DNA of 64,000 nucleotides from Elysia crispata (GCA_033675545.1 JAWDGP010000077.1:756501-820500), one strand, 5' to 3'. Counted from the stretch's first letter, positions 1-12,992 are shown. Numbers and translations are program-made. Notes: generated from the letters alone by a model not told the origin.

Positions 1-934
1 AGGCAGCTGTTTGTTGAAAGGCTCGATGGTTCACCTTATTTTAAAAATAGAGCAAACAAAATTTTAAAGATGCATGGAGCACAGAAGTTCTCACCAGAAA
101 TTCTAAATAGGCCTATCTAAAAAAAAAAAATTTGAAGAATCCATATAAAATAACCAGTGCGACTTGTAAATTAATAAAATGTGGAAATCAATTCATTCAA
201 ACAAAAAAAATTAAACCCCCCAAAAAAATTTGAAATTCAAGAGTTTCTTGTGTTGCATAATTATGAAATGATTACAAATCATCTGAAAAATGTGATATAA
301 CAGGGATTCCACAGATCTTATGTACTCCTTGAATTTTCATTGAAAAACAAAAAAATAGAGGGCAATGAAATTTTGTTAGCTGCGCAATAACTATGAGTGG
401 AGAATTTACCTTTTGCACATGACATACAAAGTTATCACAATTTTAGCCAGCTCTAAATTTTTACAAATTAGTTTGAAAGCTATATTTAAAAAAAGAACAA
501 CAAAAAAATCAGCAGGATAACACTTGGTTAGGCTGTGTAGGAGAATCTGGTAAACTGATGCAGCATCACAGGTGACAACTATTGACAGGTCAGAATAACA
601 AATCCGCTCATGGGATATGAACTATCATTGATTTTTTTTATCAAAATAACTCATGCAAGTATGAAATGAATTAACACGCATGAAACTATGGTGTCAGATT
701 TCAGTGCTTTTTAAAGTATTCAGCTGCATCTTCTTCTTCTTCACAATCTTTTCACATTCAAGATTAAACAGCTTTCATAGGATGAACCCAACTTTACATT
801 CTCCTATGGAAGTTTTTAAAAGAAAAGTTGAACAAAAAAATTTTAAACAAGACCTTTAATCAAAACAATCATGTTTGAATCAAATGTATGTAAGGACAAT
901 TTGTCCTTTGCCACAAGATTAAGGAATTATTATA
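1..934. other. AT-rich non-coding stretch
   Basis: I see no open frame with coding character, no RNA gene and no repeat that I can name. Many A and T homopolymers are present. It may be intergenic or intronic sequence of a gene lying outside the window. Confidence 0.4.
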
Positions 935-1388
935 CAGTGGAAACCTCAAAAACCGAAGTCTGATTATTTGAATTTCTCATAAACCGAATTTTGCAAGTTG
1001 ATAGGTCATTTTTTTCTCTTTGGCTTTGTTAGAATCGGACTCGTATTTCGAAGTCTTTCTGATTCAATTCTCTTAATTTGAAGTTGACACCACCCCATAA
1101 GGCATCACAAAAGTGCTATATGCATCTCTCAAGCAGCAAGCAATGCCAATCACTGCCCAAGAAAGGCTGATCAGTGCGAGAAAAGGGAGTGGATGCACTA
1201 ACAATTAAGTTCCAGTACTGATACTGATAGCAAAGTAGGACAAGGGAAGGGGAAGGTTGCTCGTTGCAGGCACAGTACACACTCACTCAATGAGTCATAG
1301 ATTGTTATACCAATTTTTGTAATTCGAATACTCTTAATTCGAAGATTTAATCCATTCCCATACAATTCGAATTATGAGGTTTCCACTG
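935..1388. mobile_element. Tigger/pogo-like MITE, copy 1
   Basis: A 454-bp non-coding element with terminal inverted repeats. The left end reads CAGTGGAAACCTCAAAAACC and the reverse complement of the right end reads CAGTGGAAACCTCATAATTC. A TA dinucleotide flanks each side (933-934 and 1389-1390), as expected for Tc1/mariner/pogo insertions. A second, diverged copy with the same ends and alignable interior lies at 34225-34670. There is no transposase inside, so it is non-autonomous. The CAGTGGAAACCTC end resembles Tigger-class ends; the family name is inference. Confidence 0.8.
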
Positions 1389-3973
1389 TACAATTACAAG
1401 TATTATCCATGCTTAGAGCTAACCTTTCATCAGCTGTTTGTCTCTTTGAATAATTCTCAAAACAGTGAAGGAGAACCTGGGCACTTTAAGAATGAGAAGA
1501 ATTTTTTGCTACCACTTCAAGTCGACATCTGAAAGGTAACTTGCATTCAAAAGTGCTTGACATAAGCCCAACTGCACATATAAGTTAAATCAAGCTGAAA
1601 CAGCGAAGTCTAAGGAATCCCATATGTTCTTCATCCTCCCTCTCTTTTCTTTTTTCCTTCACAGAGTTGCTCTGAATTTATATACATTTTTTTTCTCATA
1701 GATTTTTAAGGAATTTCTTTGAATCATTTCTTCTAAAGTTTTAAAAATGAGAAAATGAACTTTATTAATGTTATATGACTGTGCTATAAGTAAAAATTGA
1801 TTAATGTTCTACAGCTAAAGCTCATGAATCTATCTTTAAAAAGAACAAAGGTACTTACAAAAATTGCTCTATAAAATGATTCCAAGCTATCATTTTTAGA
1901 TTTTTTTTTCTTTGCAATTATTCAAATAAAAAATAAATTCTTAAAATTTATACAACAGAATCTTTCTCAGCAAAACAAAGTCATACTATATGTTTGGATC
2001 TTCATTTGCTCTTAAAATGTAATATCTGCATAATTTTTTTTTATTTAAAATTTGTCATTTACTATCCATAGGGACAATTAAGCATGATAAATGCTATCAA
2101 CAAATAATTTCTTTCCAGACACTGGGAATGTGAAACAATTATGATATGATTAAATAAATAAAAAAAAATATTTTTTCATGGTTTTAATTTGTTGACCTTA
2201 CAATGCCTCTCTTGATAATATTGAGCAACTCAAATGGTATTGCATGAAGCTTTTAACTCTAGTTTGGCCTAATGGTAGAAAAACAGTATGTATTTACCAA
2301 ATGATCACCACTTTGTTCTGCAGTGGTTTTGGTTTAAAATTTAATAATTACCTTTAAAAAGGTTGACCATTTATATAAAGTGATATAAAGGCTCTTATCT
2401 TTAATCAGCACTCATTAAGTAAAACATTCTTCAGCAAACAAAGTTTTACTGTCATAATGTGTATTAGAGGGTGAAAAACTGTTGGAGAATAGTGAAAAAC
2501 AAAATCTGAGGCAAAAAGTATAAGCTACAATTTCCATCCACTTCATAACTTTGCTGCTACATTTCTATTGCCTATTCATTGTCATTGAAAAACATACCAA
2601 GATCAACAAACAGCCAATGTGTTTACATCTTGGAGCTATCAATTTTTTAAAAATTTTTACTTATTTAGAACAAGACGCAAAATTTTTTACTCTTAAATTA
2701 ATTTTATTTTTTTCCTGATATTTCTTTTTTTTTTAGATTTTATCTTTAGAGCAAAAATTTCAACTTGATACATCACCACATACATATTCCCATTTTAGAA
2801 ATTAGTAATTGAGTAATCTTTGAAAAGTTTGGGCATTTGCAGTCGTAAACAGTCTCATTTTCAGCCAAACATAGCACACATATAAGCCACGGCTTATATT
2901 TTGCAAAACATCTCAAGATATAAAAAAATAAATGTAAGTACATTGAATTGCTTTGCCCAAAACTGCTGCCTGTGTAATTACTGTGTATTTTTAATTTTGA
3001 CAATGCAGTGAGGTTAAAGATAAGCACTTTCATTAAAATTCTAATAAAATTTCAGTAGTTTGAAACATTGAAAGAACATGACATGAAAATAGAAGATACA
3101 AGATTAAATTGTAAAAGTCACTAAATTGAGGACATACGCACAAAAAAAAAAATTATATGTTCAAAATAACATATGAGTTCTAGACAAGAAATAATATCTC
3201 AATCAAAGCAGGAGGTTCCTGTGATATCTGAAGATAATGCAGCAATTGTGGTAGAATAAATATTGATAACATTGATATTGCTGCATTTAGGCAAGTGACT
3301 TTGTCCGTTATTGGCAAATGAAAATGATTTGATCTGATGCTACATTTCATTCATATATATAGATTGCAGCCTTTTTTTTTCAATTTATATTTCTGAGTTA
3401 TGCTGCATTCCAATGATTGTAATTCTATTAATACAACAGGTTCCCTGCATACAGAGCTCAAATCTGTTTGTGTCCCATAAAAACATATTTTCAACAATAT
3501 AGGTAGCCAAGAAATTTTTTTCATTTGAGCAAGAGAGCTCCGGTCCAAGACACAAAAATGCCACCAGATCTGATAGTAGGGGCTTTGCCACGGTCTATGA
3601 TACACATCACAAATAAGATGTACATGGAGGGGGAAGTTCAGGCAAAACCTTGACCTCATCTTGAATTTGAATTATGTCCGGTTTGCTTTCCTCAAAGTGA
3701 AAAGCAGTTTTGTTGGGTTTTTTTTCCACTGGTTGGCATACAGTATAGATGAATAAGCTGAACTGCTTGATACATTTTAAATTAAAATACTATTAAGTAG
3801 ATGTCAGTAAACCAATGATAATTTTGCGTCAAAGTCAAGCTATAGTTTTAGTTCTTGATACAAAGATTCTTTCACTTAGAAAACTTTCTAACTCAGGTAT
3901 TTCTTTAAAAAAAGTAAATAAATGAAGATAAAATTGCATATATGGCAAAGAGAAAACTTTGACAAGACTGTTA
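1389..3973. other. AT-rich intergenic stretch
   Basis: Only short open frames without recognisable domains occur here. No exon with good splice sites and protein similarity was recognised. Confidence 0.35.
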
Positions 3974-5340
3974 CGAGGGCTCTTTCAGAAATAACCGAAA
4001 AATGCCCATTGCTCAGCAACCAGTGGAGCTTTTTTAATTCTGTAAACGACATGATATTCCTTATTTCCTTACGGCTATTCCCAGAAATTATGAAGTGCAT
4101 CATTTTGCACAATGAATGTCTAGACGATTTTAAAGATGGCGGCCCACCTTGAAACTTGGTCAAAGGAGGAAATCAGAGCTGTCATACGTTTTTTGAATCC
4201 TACCGAAATTCATAAAGAACTTCAGAGCGTATATGGTGAGCATGTTATAAGCCGTACACAAGTCTATCACTGATGTAATTTGTTTGAAGCCGGCCATTCC
4301 GACTTGACAGACAGGGAAGGGAGAGGGCGTTCGATAACTGCGACGTCAGAAGACAATGTGAAGCGAGTTGATGAGCTTATTCGTCAAGACAGGAGGTTGA
4401 AACTTCATGAAATCGCAAGCAGTCTTGAAATTTCGGAAACTTCTGCCCATAGAATTGTATTTGATGAACTTGGCTACAGAAAAGTCAGCGCAAGATGGGT
4501 TCCTAAGCAATTGACAGACAATCATAAAGAACAAAGATTGGACATCTGCAGGGAACTTTTGAGAAGGAGCAAGAGCTCACGCAGGGTTCACGGGCATACT
4601 GCCAACGCCGGCGGAGACTTTCTAGGCTACGATGTGACTTTTCTTGACAGCTTAGTCACCGGTGATGAGACTTGGTTGCACCATTGCACCCCAGAAACAA
4701 AGCAAGATTCGATGACATGGAAACATCCATCCTCACCTGTCGCGAAGAAATTCAAAGTCATGCGGTCAGCAAAGAAAATAATGGGAACTGTTTTCTGGGA
4801 AGTCGTGGTGTTCTTCTGTTCGAAACCTTACAACCTGGAGAAACAATCAATGCTGCAAGGTACTGCCAAACTCTTGACAAGCTTAGGGAGGCCATTCGCA
4901 GAAAGCGCCCAGGGCAGTTGACCAACGGGGTCATTTTGCAACACGACAACGCTACACCCCACACAGCACGAGTGACGCAAGGTTGGCTAGAGAAATATGG
5001 ATGGGAGATTTTGCCACACCCACCACACAGTCCAGACCTCGCACCATCTGATTATCACCTCTTTGGGCCACTGAAACGTGAGCTGGCAGGAAAGCGCTTT
5101 GATGACGATGAAGAGCTTGTTGACCATGTGCGGAAATGGCTACAAAACCTTGACTGAAGTTTCTTCCGAGAGGGTATCTATTCCATGGTGCGGCGTTGGC
5201 AGAAGTGTGTTGACAGACTTGGCTGTTACGTAGAGAAATGAAGGACGAGTCAAGGTATGAACACGTGCAAGAAATTTGTTGATAGCATAAAAAACGCCGA
5301 TTTTACAGGCATTTTTCGGTTAATTATGAAAGAGCCCTCG
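3974..5340 (+). mobile_element. mariner (DD34D) element, copy A, inactive
   Basis: A 1367-bp element flanked by TA on both sides (3972-3973 and 5341-5342). The ends are inverted repeats beginning CGAGGGCTCTTTCA and running about 33 bp to AAAAATGCC. The left copy differs from the right at a few bases (cagaaataacc against cataattaacc). The length is typical for mariner. It contains one plus-strand transposase gene, which is broken. It lies in the opposite orientation to the near-identical copy B at 13943-15323. Confidence 0.95.
4136..5157 (+). pseudogene. mariner transposase, broken (copy A)
   Basis: Cut-and-paste transposase of the mariner family. The N-terminal helix-turn-helix part starts at the ATG at 4136. 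The catalytic triad is visible as VTGDETW, then LQHDNATPH, then SPDLAPSDYH, with 34 residues between the last two aspartates (DD34D). Lesions compared with copy B are: a 15-bp in-frame deletion near 4195 (removing NAKSL), a TGG-to-TGA nonsense codon at 4271-4273, a 1-bp deletion near 4800 that shifts the frame just after GTVFW, and a GGA-to-TGA stop at 5155-5157 that removes about 28 C-terminal residues. It cannot make a full transposase. The stops look like real decay; the 1-bp lesion could be an assembly error. Confidence 0.93.
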
Positions 5341-7179
5341 TAGTTGCAGGACTAAGTATCTGGATCTTCCACTTTCCCTTGGTAGCAGACTTCTGAGAAA
5401 CAATTTTATAACACCTTCTAGATATTGCCTTTTGGGCCTGAAATACTGAAGAATTAACTTTGGAATGCTGAAGAAAAGACTGAACAATTTCCATGACATG
5501 GGATATCATCAATAATATGGTACAAAAATAAAATCCTCTTTAAATTCTATGTCAGAAAACCAAACTGCATGTGGTGTTACAGAAAAAAAATGAAAAAAGA
5601 AATTCAGAAAAGAAGAAAATGTGTTCACAATAGATGCACCAATAAATGTACTTAAACTTCGAGGAATAACTTTTTTTTTTGCCAAAGTCATAAATGAAAA
5701 GTGCCAGAATCCACGAGCAGTGAAATATATATATATCTCAATATACCAGTATGTCATTTCAACAGGGTAGAGCACTTGGGCAATTTACAAATTTGGACAC
5801 AACAGGGGCTTAGGGCATCAATAAAATTATACCACAAAATGCCATCTTTTAAGTTAGCATCTAGAGGCACCAGGTTACGAATTTATTTTCCAATCAAGAG
5901 AAAGAATATGAAAATTTCATCTCATCAAAGGCGAAAAAAAAAAATCACAATAAATGTTTAGAAAGCATCAACTTGCTTCATGACATTTCAAGATCATAAT
6001 ATTCTTCATCCCTAAAAAGATTTTTTTTTTTAATTATTTACACTGATGAGAGCTTCTGTACTGGACTAGTTATTCAAAATTATTTGTTGATTTTCAACCT
6101 TTGAGCATCTGCACTGCCTCAAGTAAGTAGAGCAGGAAGAAAAAGTCAGAAAGTGCAAATGAATGCAGAGCACTTGAAATTATTTATGCCATATTGATAG
6201 CCTACTATCAGTTTCTTTTATCCACAAAGTAATAATACTCATACATTTTAACAGTCTTTGGACAGGTATTGATTTCCTTATGTATAAATATCAAATGTTA
6301 TAACCATGAATGTCACAGCATCACAACTACAGCAAGTAAATTATCGTAAGGAATCTGATCTAGCATATATGGTATATATAAATTGACTCTAAGGTTTGAA
6401 TTATATCATTAAGTGGTTCAAGGACCTGAATCAATTTATACTTCCTTTTTTATCACTTATTTTTTTTTAAACAAAAAAATAAATAAATAAAAAACAACTT
6501 TAGGGTATTTTGGCAACTTAAATCCTTCTATTCCCTTGATAAAGACTAATATTTATTTTTCACTTTTTTTTTTTTTTTGTTGCTAAATTTTATTTCAAAA
6601 CCCTTTGCTATGGAGAAAAAGATCTACTATGGCCGCCCTGCCACCAACACAGATATTTAATAAATATCAGGTTGGTTTATCCTCCATTTAACAATGCATA
6701 AATAGACAGAACATGATTTTCTGGAGCTCTCTGTTCTCCATCACACCCTCCTGCCCCCTTTCTTGACAAATTTTACCAAGCTATTAATCTTGTAGTACCA
6801 AAAACATAAATTAAATTTTAATAACCACTTATAGATTGTATTCTTTCTCAATATGCAATGTGACAATAAAATTTGTTTGACCTTACCTATTTTTTCCAAA
6901 CATACTTATTAATGCTTACTTTATTATTTTAGAATATAAAAGATTACTTCAGAAATCAAAATTAACCTTCATCCTAATTAAGAAGGAAATATTAAAAGAT
7001 CAATGTTGAAACATGAAAGATGAATCAAAAGAGACCTTAATAAAAATCATCTTACTGCAAAATGACCAAAATGGAATCCCTCACAGAGTGGAGAGAAAAA
7101 CAAAACAAACTCAAATAAGAAACCAAATTATGTTGAAAGGGATATCAGTAATGTTAGTTAGTCCTTCCTCGTTTATGTT
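5341..7179. other. non-coding; probably includes 3' UTR of the minus-strand gene
   Basis: No supported exon. Several minus-strand AATAAA words (for example where the plus strand reads tttatt near 6920) lie downstream of the stop codon at 7180, so part of this is probably the 3' UTR of the 775-residue gene. The real cleavage site cannot be chosen from sequence alone. Confidence 0.4.
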
Positions 7180-9507
7180 CTAAACTTTTTTCTTCTGGGA
7201 TTTTTTACCCTTTACATTAACTGCTAGGACATTGTCAATGAATGCAATGAGAGCCTTGGGTGAGTGAGAAAGTTCATTGGTCAGACTGACGGCCACTTGT
7301 GGCAGAAGTAACTGCAAAGCTTTACAAGACAGGCTACTGAAGCTGACCAGGAGTGAGTCTGGGTCACCTGGTAAAACAACATTCATTGGTCTAGAACACA
7401 GCTCTCTTCCATCAGCCAAGGATAGTTTAGACAGTCCAGATAGAGAGCACTCGGTATCAGACGGTGATAACAATGGTGTGGAGCTTGCTGCAGTGTTCCA
7501 AGATAGGCAGAGTGGCAAGTTTTGCTGATAATTGGAGGAGTCTTTTAATTCAGTCTTGACTGGATGCTGCTGCTGTTGTTGCAATGAGGTTTGTGACTGA
7601 ATAAGAGGATCACCAGCACTACAAGATTCATCTAAAAGTGGAGGTAGGTCTGATGGGCTAGGATGAGGGGTGATTTGACTGGTATGGCTGCAGTTTTTTA
7701 GCCCATAGATTGAACTTAAATTGTCAATCAGCTCAGTGTGTTCATGACTAGATACAGCTGCCTTGTGGGTGTGTGAGGAGGAAATATCTGGAGAGACAGA
7801 CGACTCTTGCAGAGAATGCTGCTCTTCTGGTGAAGAAAACAATGGACTAGGCTGTTTCACTTTCAGTGAATTGGGAAGGCCAGGAGAAGATTTAATGATT
7901 TCAGATGAGTCAGAAGGAAATGATTTGAGCAAAGAGGAGGGTTCCCCCAGCTCTTCTTCACATTTAACATTTACGCCTGGCCTTTCGAGCATTGTGATCA
8001 AGTCTCTGATTATAACGATAAACTGTGGAGATTCAGGAGTCATATCAAGCTGCAACATTGGCCATAGCTGAGATAAGAGAGTATGCATCCGTGTTTGTAG
8101 CTGGGAGAGCTGCCATAAGGCATGCACATATTGCATTGAATCCAGGTTCAAGTTACCTGTCACTGGGACAGTAATTGATCGCTTGTAACATGGCCTTTTC
8201 AAATTTGATGAAACCTTGCTCTTCATGGTAAGAGACAGCTTGGATTTTTTTCCTTTTGGCCTACTTTGAGTCTGAAAACAGGTATTTTCACTTTTTTCCA
8301 TACAGATGAGGGGTGGAGGTCCAGATGAAATTAAATCACTATTGCTTATTTTCCTAGACTTGGAGAATTCCTCTAAACTATCTACAGTGTGGCGCTGCCT
8401 TCTTCTACTTAGTTGTTGGTTTGATGTGCAGCACTTGACTGATAGGGTAGGTGGCTCACTTGAGAAGCCAATGGTAATATTGCTATTGGTAAAATCTACT
8501 TCAACACTTTTGTCCTCAAGACAAGGTCTGCTGATCTTGTTCACTTCAAGAGATAATGGATTTTTGACGATATCAGTGGAAATGCCCTCTGTGTTGCAAT
8601 TGTTTGATTCTAATATAATAGGTGTTTTTGATATTGACTTTTCAACAGCACAGGGTTTTTCATCAAGACTGTCTGAATTACACTGAATCTCCACTGTTCT
8701 GTGCAGTTTGAGCCCATCACCACAATCTCTGGCCTCCTCCATGTCTCCACATGTTGAATTAGATGCCGGAGAAACAATATAGGGTGATCCACCTAACATA
8801 CAAGTGCTGTCACACTCTAAAGATAGCTCACCATTTCCTTTTTTTTCAGAATGTTCCTGACCTTTGCTGCTGGATTGTAACTCTGAAGTTGAATCAGCTT
8901 CCATAGCACAAAAATCTGGACTTTTCATAGCATATTTCCCACCAGCTCCACCTTGAGGGGACAGCTGTTGGTCTTCAGCCATAGCTTTTAAACTGGGAAT
9001 CAAAGGTGGGGGGCTGTCGTCAATGTGCAATTCTAATGCTGGGCTGAATAATTTGTCAAATATATTACCACTGGTTGACTTTATTTCTGATTGGCTTTCA
9101 TTCTCAAGATTTTTCTTTTTAAGTGGGGATTTAAGTGTATTTCCATAGGCACTGTATGTTTTGAAAGTTTTTTCTAAACCTTTGAGCTTTTTGTCTGAGG
9201 CACTAGATTGTTTAGCTGTGAAATCTGAATGCTTCGATGTGTCTTTATCAACTGCATCAAATAGATTCCGATCATGAGGGTGATGCAATACTGGTTCAAG
9301 CACAGGGGGACCTGTACCAAGGTTTTTGAAATATTCTCCCGTTTCCTGCTCTTCATCATCATCTACCAGAAAAGGAGGAGAGCTTGGAGGAAGCAACCTC
9401 TCATGAGAAGTAGATTCAAATTGCCTTGCATGTGCAGCAGTTGAATTCTTTTGGCCATTAGAATTCATCAGCCATTTCTCAATTGTATTTTCATAATCTC
9501 CAGACAT
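7180..9507 (-). CDS. unidentified 775-residue probable nuclear protein, single large coding exon
   Basis: One uninterrupted frame, too long to be chance in this AT-rich DNA. The first ATG is at 9507. An in-frame TGA lies 27 nt upstream at 9534-9532, and a good splice acceptor (pyrimidine-rich, ending CAG) sits at 9537-9539, so the exon starts at 9536 with a short 5' UTR and an upstream non-coding exon is implied. The protein is mostly low-complexity, rich in Ser, Pro and acidic residues. It has basic patches near residues 366 (SRRRQR) and 415 (RPKGKKSKL) that could be nuclear signals, two SUMO-type sites (VKCE about 513, VKTE about 650) and five consecutive Gln near 640. Two segments look structured: about 450-505 (helical, containing ALWQLSQLQTRMHTLLSQLW) and the C-terminus from about 730 (LLLPQVAVSLTNEL, ending KKSQKKKV). 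I do not recognise the family; a nuclear scaffold or regulator is only a guess. Confidence 0.8.
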   Translation of the reverse strand: MSGDYENTIEKWLMNSNGQKNSTAAHARQFESTSHERLLPPSSPPFLVDDDEEQETGEYFKNLGTGPPVLEPVLHHPHDRNLFDAVDKDTSKHSDFTAKQSSASDKKLKGLEKTFKTYSAYGNTLKSPLKKKNLENESQSEIKSTSGNIFDKLFSPALELHIDDSPPPLIPSLKAMAEDQQLSPQGGAGGKYAMKSPDFCAMEADSTSELQSSSKGQEHSEKKGNGELSLECDSTCMLGGSPYIVSPASNSTCGDMEEARDCGDGLKLHRTVEIQCNSDSLDEKPCAVEKSISKTPIILESNNCNTEGISTDIVKNPLSLEVNKISRPCLEDKSVEVDFTNSNITIGFSSEPPTLSVKCCTSNQQLSRRRQRHTVDSLEEFSKSRKISNSDLISSGPPPLICMEKSENTCFQTQSRPKGKKSKLSLTMKSKVSSNLKRPCYKRSITVPVTGNLNLDSMQYVHALWQLSQLQTRMHTLLSQLWPMLQLDMTPESPQFIVIIRDLITMLERPGVNVKCEEELGEPSSLLKSFPSDSSEIIKSSPGLPNSLKVKQPSPLFSSPEEQHSLQESSVSPDISSSHTHKAAVSSHEHTELIDNLSSIYGLKNCSHTSQITPHPSPSDLPPLLDESCSAGDPLIQSQTSLQQQQQHPVKTELKDSSNYQQNLPLCLSWNTAASSTPLLSPSDTECSLSGLSKLSLADGRELCSRPMNVVLPGDPDSLLVSFSSLSCKALQLLLPQVAVSLTNELSHSPKALIAFIDNVLAVNVKGKKSQKKKV

Positions 9508-12500
9508 TTTCAGGAGCCTTACTTCAAAGCTTCAATCTGACGATAGAAAATACAATTGAAAGATTTTAATTAGAATTGAATTTTACTTTACAATCTGTTA
9601 AGTTTTATGTAATTAAATGTTCTTCAATAGATTTATAAGGCAAGTGAATATTTGTGATCAATAACCAAGAAAATTTAGTTTGATTCGCACATCATTATTC
9701 ATGCAACATGCCCATGCACAATTTAAGGCCATGATTATGTTTTTTTATGTAATTTCTGGAAGTCTGGTGGAGATTTCTCATCCCAGCTTGAGTAAGTTTC
9801 GCCAAAGACATTCACACACACACACACACACACAAAAAGTGACTTTGTGCAGACAACATATAAATGAATTTTTTAGACTTTGTTTCAGTTTTCACAATAT
9901 TATTTCTTACTTTTTCCAATGTGTAGAAAAGGTCTGTAGGAATTTTCCATTTCCTAAAAACTTGGTACAAAAAATTCTGTATCTCTAATTTTTGTTGTTT
10001 ACTAAATATTCTGTAAAGTGTAATTAATTTTATTCATCGAAAACTCTATTTAATTGAGAATACTGTCTTTTTCGAAAGCCAGACGCAGATCTAGATTTTT
10101 AAACAAATGCTGACAAAACTTGTAAGTGAAGGGTTCAAATCACACAGAGGGCAAGGATTTTCACTCATCACAGTTCTCCGTATCCCGAGATTTCATACAT
10201 TTTAATTGGGCAATCATAAATAGTATCTCCGGTTTCATTTTAAATTTATTCTCATACCTACATAATCTGACTATGAATTTTTAGAAAGATTAGATCATTA
10301 GAAAATTTTCTGCCTTGTAGAAAATGTCATATCTCTTCATCTTTTTGTTAAGCCAATAAAACTAAAAATTTTCAGAGAAGGGATTTTCCAAAGCCTCTGA
10401 TTGTTGTAACAGAATGGAATTTCATGGAATAGAATTTTTTGTATGCACTAAGCATTTGAATAATTATAAGCAGTTACCCTTTTTCTTTAAACCCAAAACA
10501 GAATAATAAAACTAACGACCAAAAAAAAACCAAAACAAAAACCACCGAAGAGCATCTTTATAATTCTTTAACTTAAGTATCTTTGGGTTCTTTTTTTTTT
10601 CCCCTACTATAACAGTTAACTTTGCTCAGCAGTTGACAAAATTTTAAAACAAACCATAGATTGCACAAAATGGTCTGCATAGCAGAGTCCTTAAGCTGAT
10701 TCTCACACATGTAAATGACCTTGATATCAGAAAGATACTGCTACAGGTCAACACTCTCACTCTTAACACATCAACTGAGCATGCTTGGAGGAGCAATGCA
10801 TAGAAGAATAATTAACCTATTAAAATCTAGAGGAAAGTTTAGAGATTAAAAAATGAATTAGAAAAACTAGTTTTCATCATTTTAAAAATTTTCACCTTAC
10901 AAATACAATAACTTCTTGCTTCCACATCAGGCAAAGATGAAATGAGATTACTGGATAGAATAAGACATGCATTAGCAACACGTAACAATATTATAAAATA
11001 GCAATAATTTGTAAACCAAATTTCATGCCTGTTAAACCCTTTTAACAGCAGTGCTGTCTCAAATTGCTCAAAAAAAAATAATGATACATTAATGTTTAAA
11101 TTATCGCTTAAAAAGCTGGTCATAGTTCACTAAATTTATATAATGTATCTTGACCAAGAAAAAATTGTCTAAACATATTAACTGTTATCAGATGAATAAA
11201 CAAGAATGATCCTTTGTTGGAAATAAGGGTGAGGTCTGGGTGTGAAGTTGGAGAGAACAAAGTTTTTTTGGATGAGTATATCAAATGATAAAGTAAATAA
11301 CTTGACAGTATCAATGTCTTGTATACATGGTTTTAACTATAATACAAATCTCGATATTGGAATTCAAAATATAAATAAGAATATAAAAAAATACATGATA
11401 TCATTCTGTTTTAATTGCCTAATTGATACTCAATGGCATTGTAGATTTATATTTTCATTTTTTCCCCATAAAATTTTACGGATAAACGTTTCTGTCTGGC
11501 ACAAGGACAGTATTTATAGACCATCACATAAATATTCAAAATATATACCGATTTCTGTAAATTTAAGGAAAATTGTCTTCCCCCAGTTACAAAAATATTT
11601 ACTTTCAATCTTGGTCCAAATTAGACATGAATAGGAAGAAATGTGTAGGGGTGAATTTGCATGAATGAATACTACCTACCCCTCAACAGGCCTCAAAGAT
11701 TGCCCGAATGTGTGCAACTTACTCTCTAATCTTTATGTCGACAATACTTTGTTACCTTTGAAATTCTTAGTTTTAATTTGCTGTTATAGAGTTTGGACTG
11801 ACATTTAATCTAGATCTAACTTAGGTAATTTAGAGCTGGGTCTTCGTTTTCCGACTAAAACATGTCCAACAAAATGGTCTGTGTATAACTGAAGAGGTCT
11901 ATTTTTGCCAATTCTTTCTTGCAGAAATCAAGTATCTTTGTTGCATCGATTGCTAAGTAAAAGTGGATGGAATGTTCGTGTTTCTTCACAACGATTTCTT
12001 TATAAAATTCTTTAAATAAAATTCCTATAGCCTGCCTTTCTGTTTTAAAATTTTCAATTTCAAGGTAAGCACACAGTGATTCCTTACTAAGATTCTTAAA
12101 AACTAAGTTACTAACAAATTCAGTGGAGAGAGGAACACATCTGAAGAGTTCCAACTTGAACCCTAGCTCCAAAGGAGTGTACTAGGCTCTGTTCTAAATC
12201 TGTATTGTTATCTAAAGATTTGGCACGAACATGGAGTAATTTAAGAACATTTTTTTTATTTTCGACATATGATGCAGCACAGTTGTTAGTTTTCTAGTCT
12301 GATTCTGGATTTCAAAACAATCTTTTCTCTAATTTTATATTTTAAAAAAATCTAGGCCTATCATCTATTAACGTCAAGATATTAGGCTCAGACTTAAGAT
12401 GTACGAAATATTTTCTAAACTCTTGATTCTACTCTGTAATCTAATTCAAATGTACACCTCGACAGACCTAAATTTTTAAGAACGATTAAATCTAGATCTA

Positions 12501-12990
12501 GAATCTAGATCTAATCCAATTTAATATAGCGTCAACTCTACACAGTTCCGTCAGGTTTAGGATGCTTAAGAAATATGACTAACGCTTGAACTAAACTTGA
12601 TTTTGGGAAGTTAAATTGGTTGACCACGTACTTGTTTATTGTCTTCCTAGGTACAGCGCCCGGGTATTTTTCAGCCAATACATCAATTCAGCACATTTTA
12701 GAAGGGATGCCAACTGATGTAAACACGGGTAAAGGCCTACGCTGACAAATCTTAGATCGACGATAGGTCAAGATTCTACAGTTTCATCTGCAGGGTGTTG
12801 AGATCATAAATTTAATTTATCACGCATTCAGGGAAAGCTTGATAAAATTTCATAATCTGAGTCAAAAAAGGATATTGAGTTTGGATGGGTTTGTTTCAAA
12901 CGTCAGAATGATGTTACCAGTCTATATTTAACAATTCTTCCCAACTAGATCTAGGTCCATCTTTCGCTGTCAACATCTAGCTTTAGTAGC
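9508..12990. other. non-coding stretch upstream of the 775-residue gene
   Basis: It probably contains the first intron(s) of the minus-strand gene, because a splice acceptor precedes its ATG. A short (CA)n run lies at about 9813-9833. Dense TCTAGATC words occur near 12480-12520. Open frames of 94-130 codons here have no recognisable domain and AT-driven composition; I leave them uncalled. Confidence 0.4.
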
Positions 12991-12992
12991 TT

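Noticed and set aside
4136-5157. SETMAR-like host gene
   Set aside because: Similarity comes from the mariner part only; no SET domain, and TA-flanked terminal repeats show it is a transposon.
11242-11634. 130-codon frame
   Set aside because: Composition like the surrounding non-coding DNA; no domain or homology recognised.
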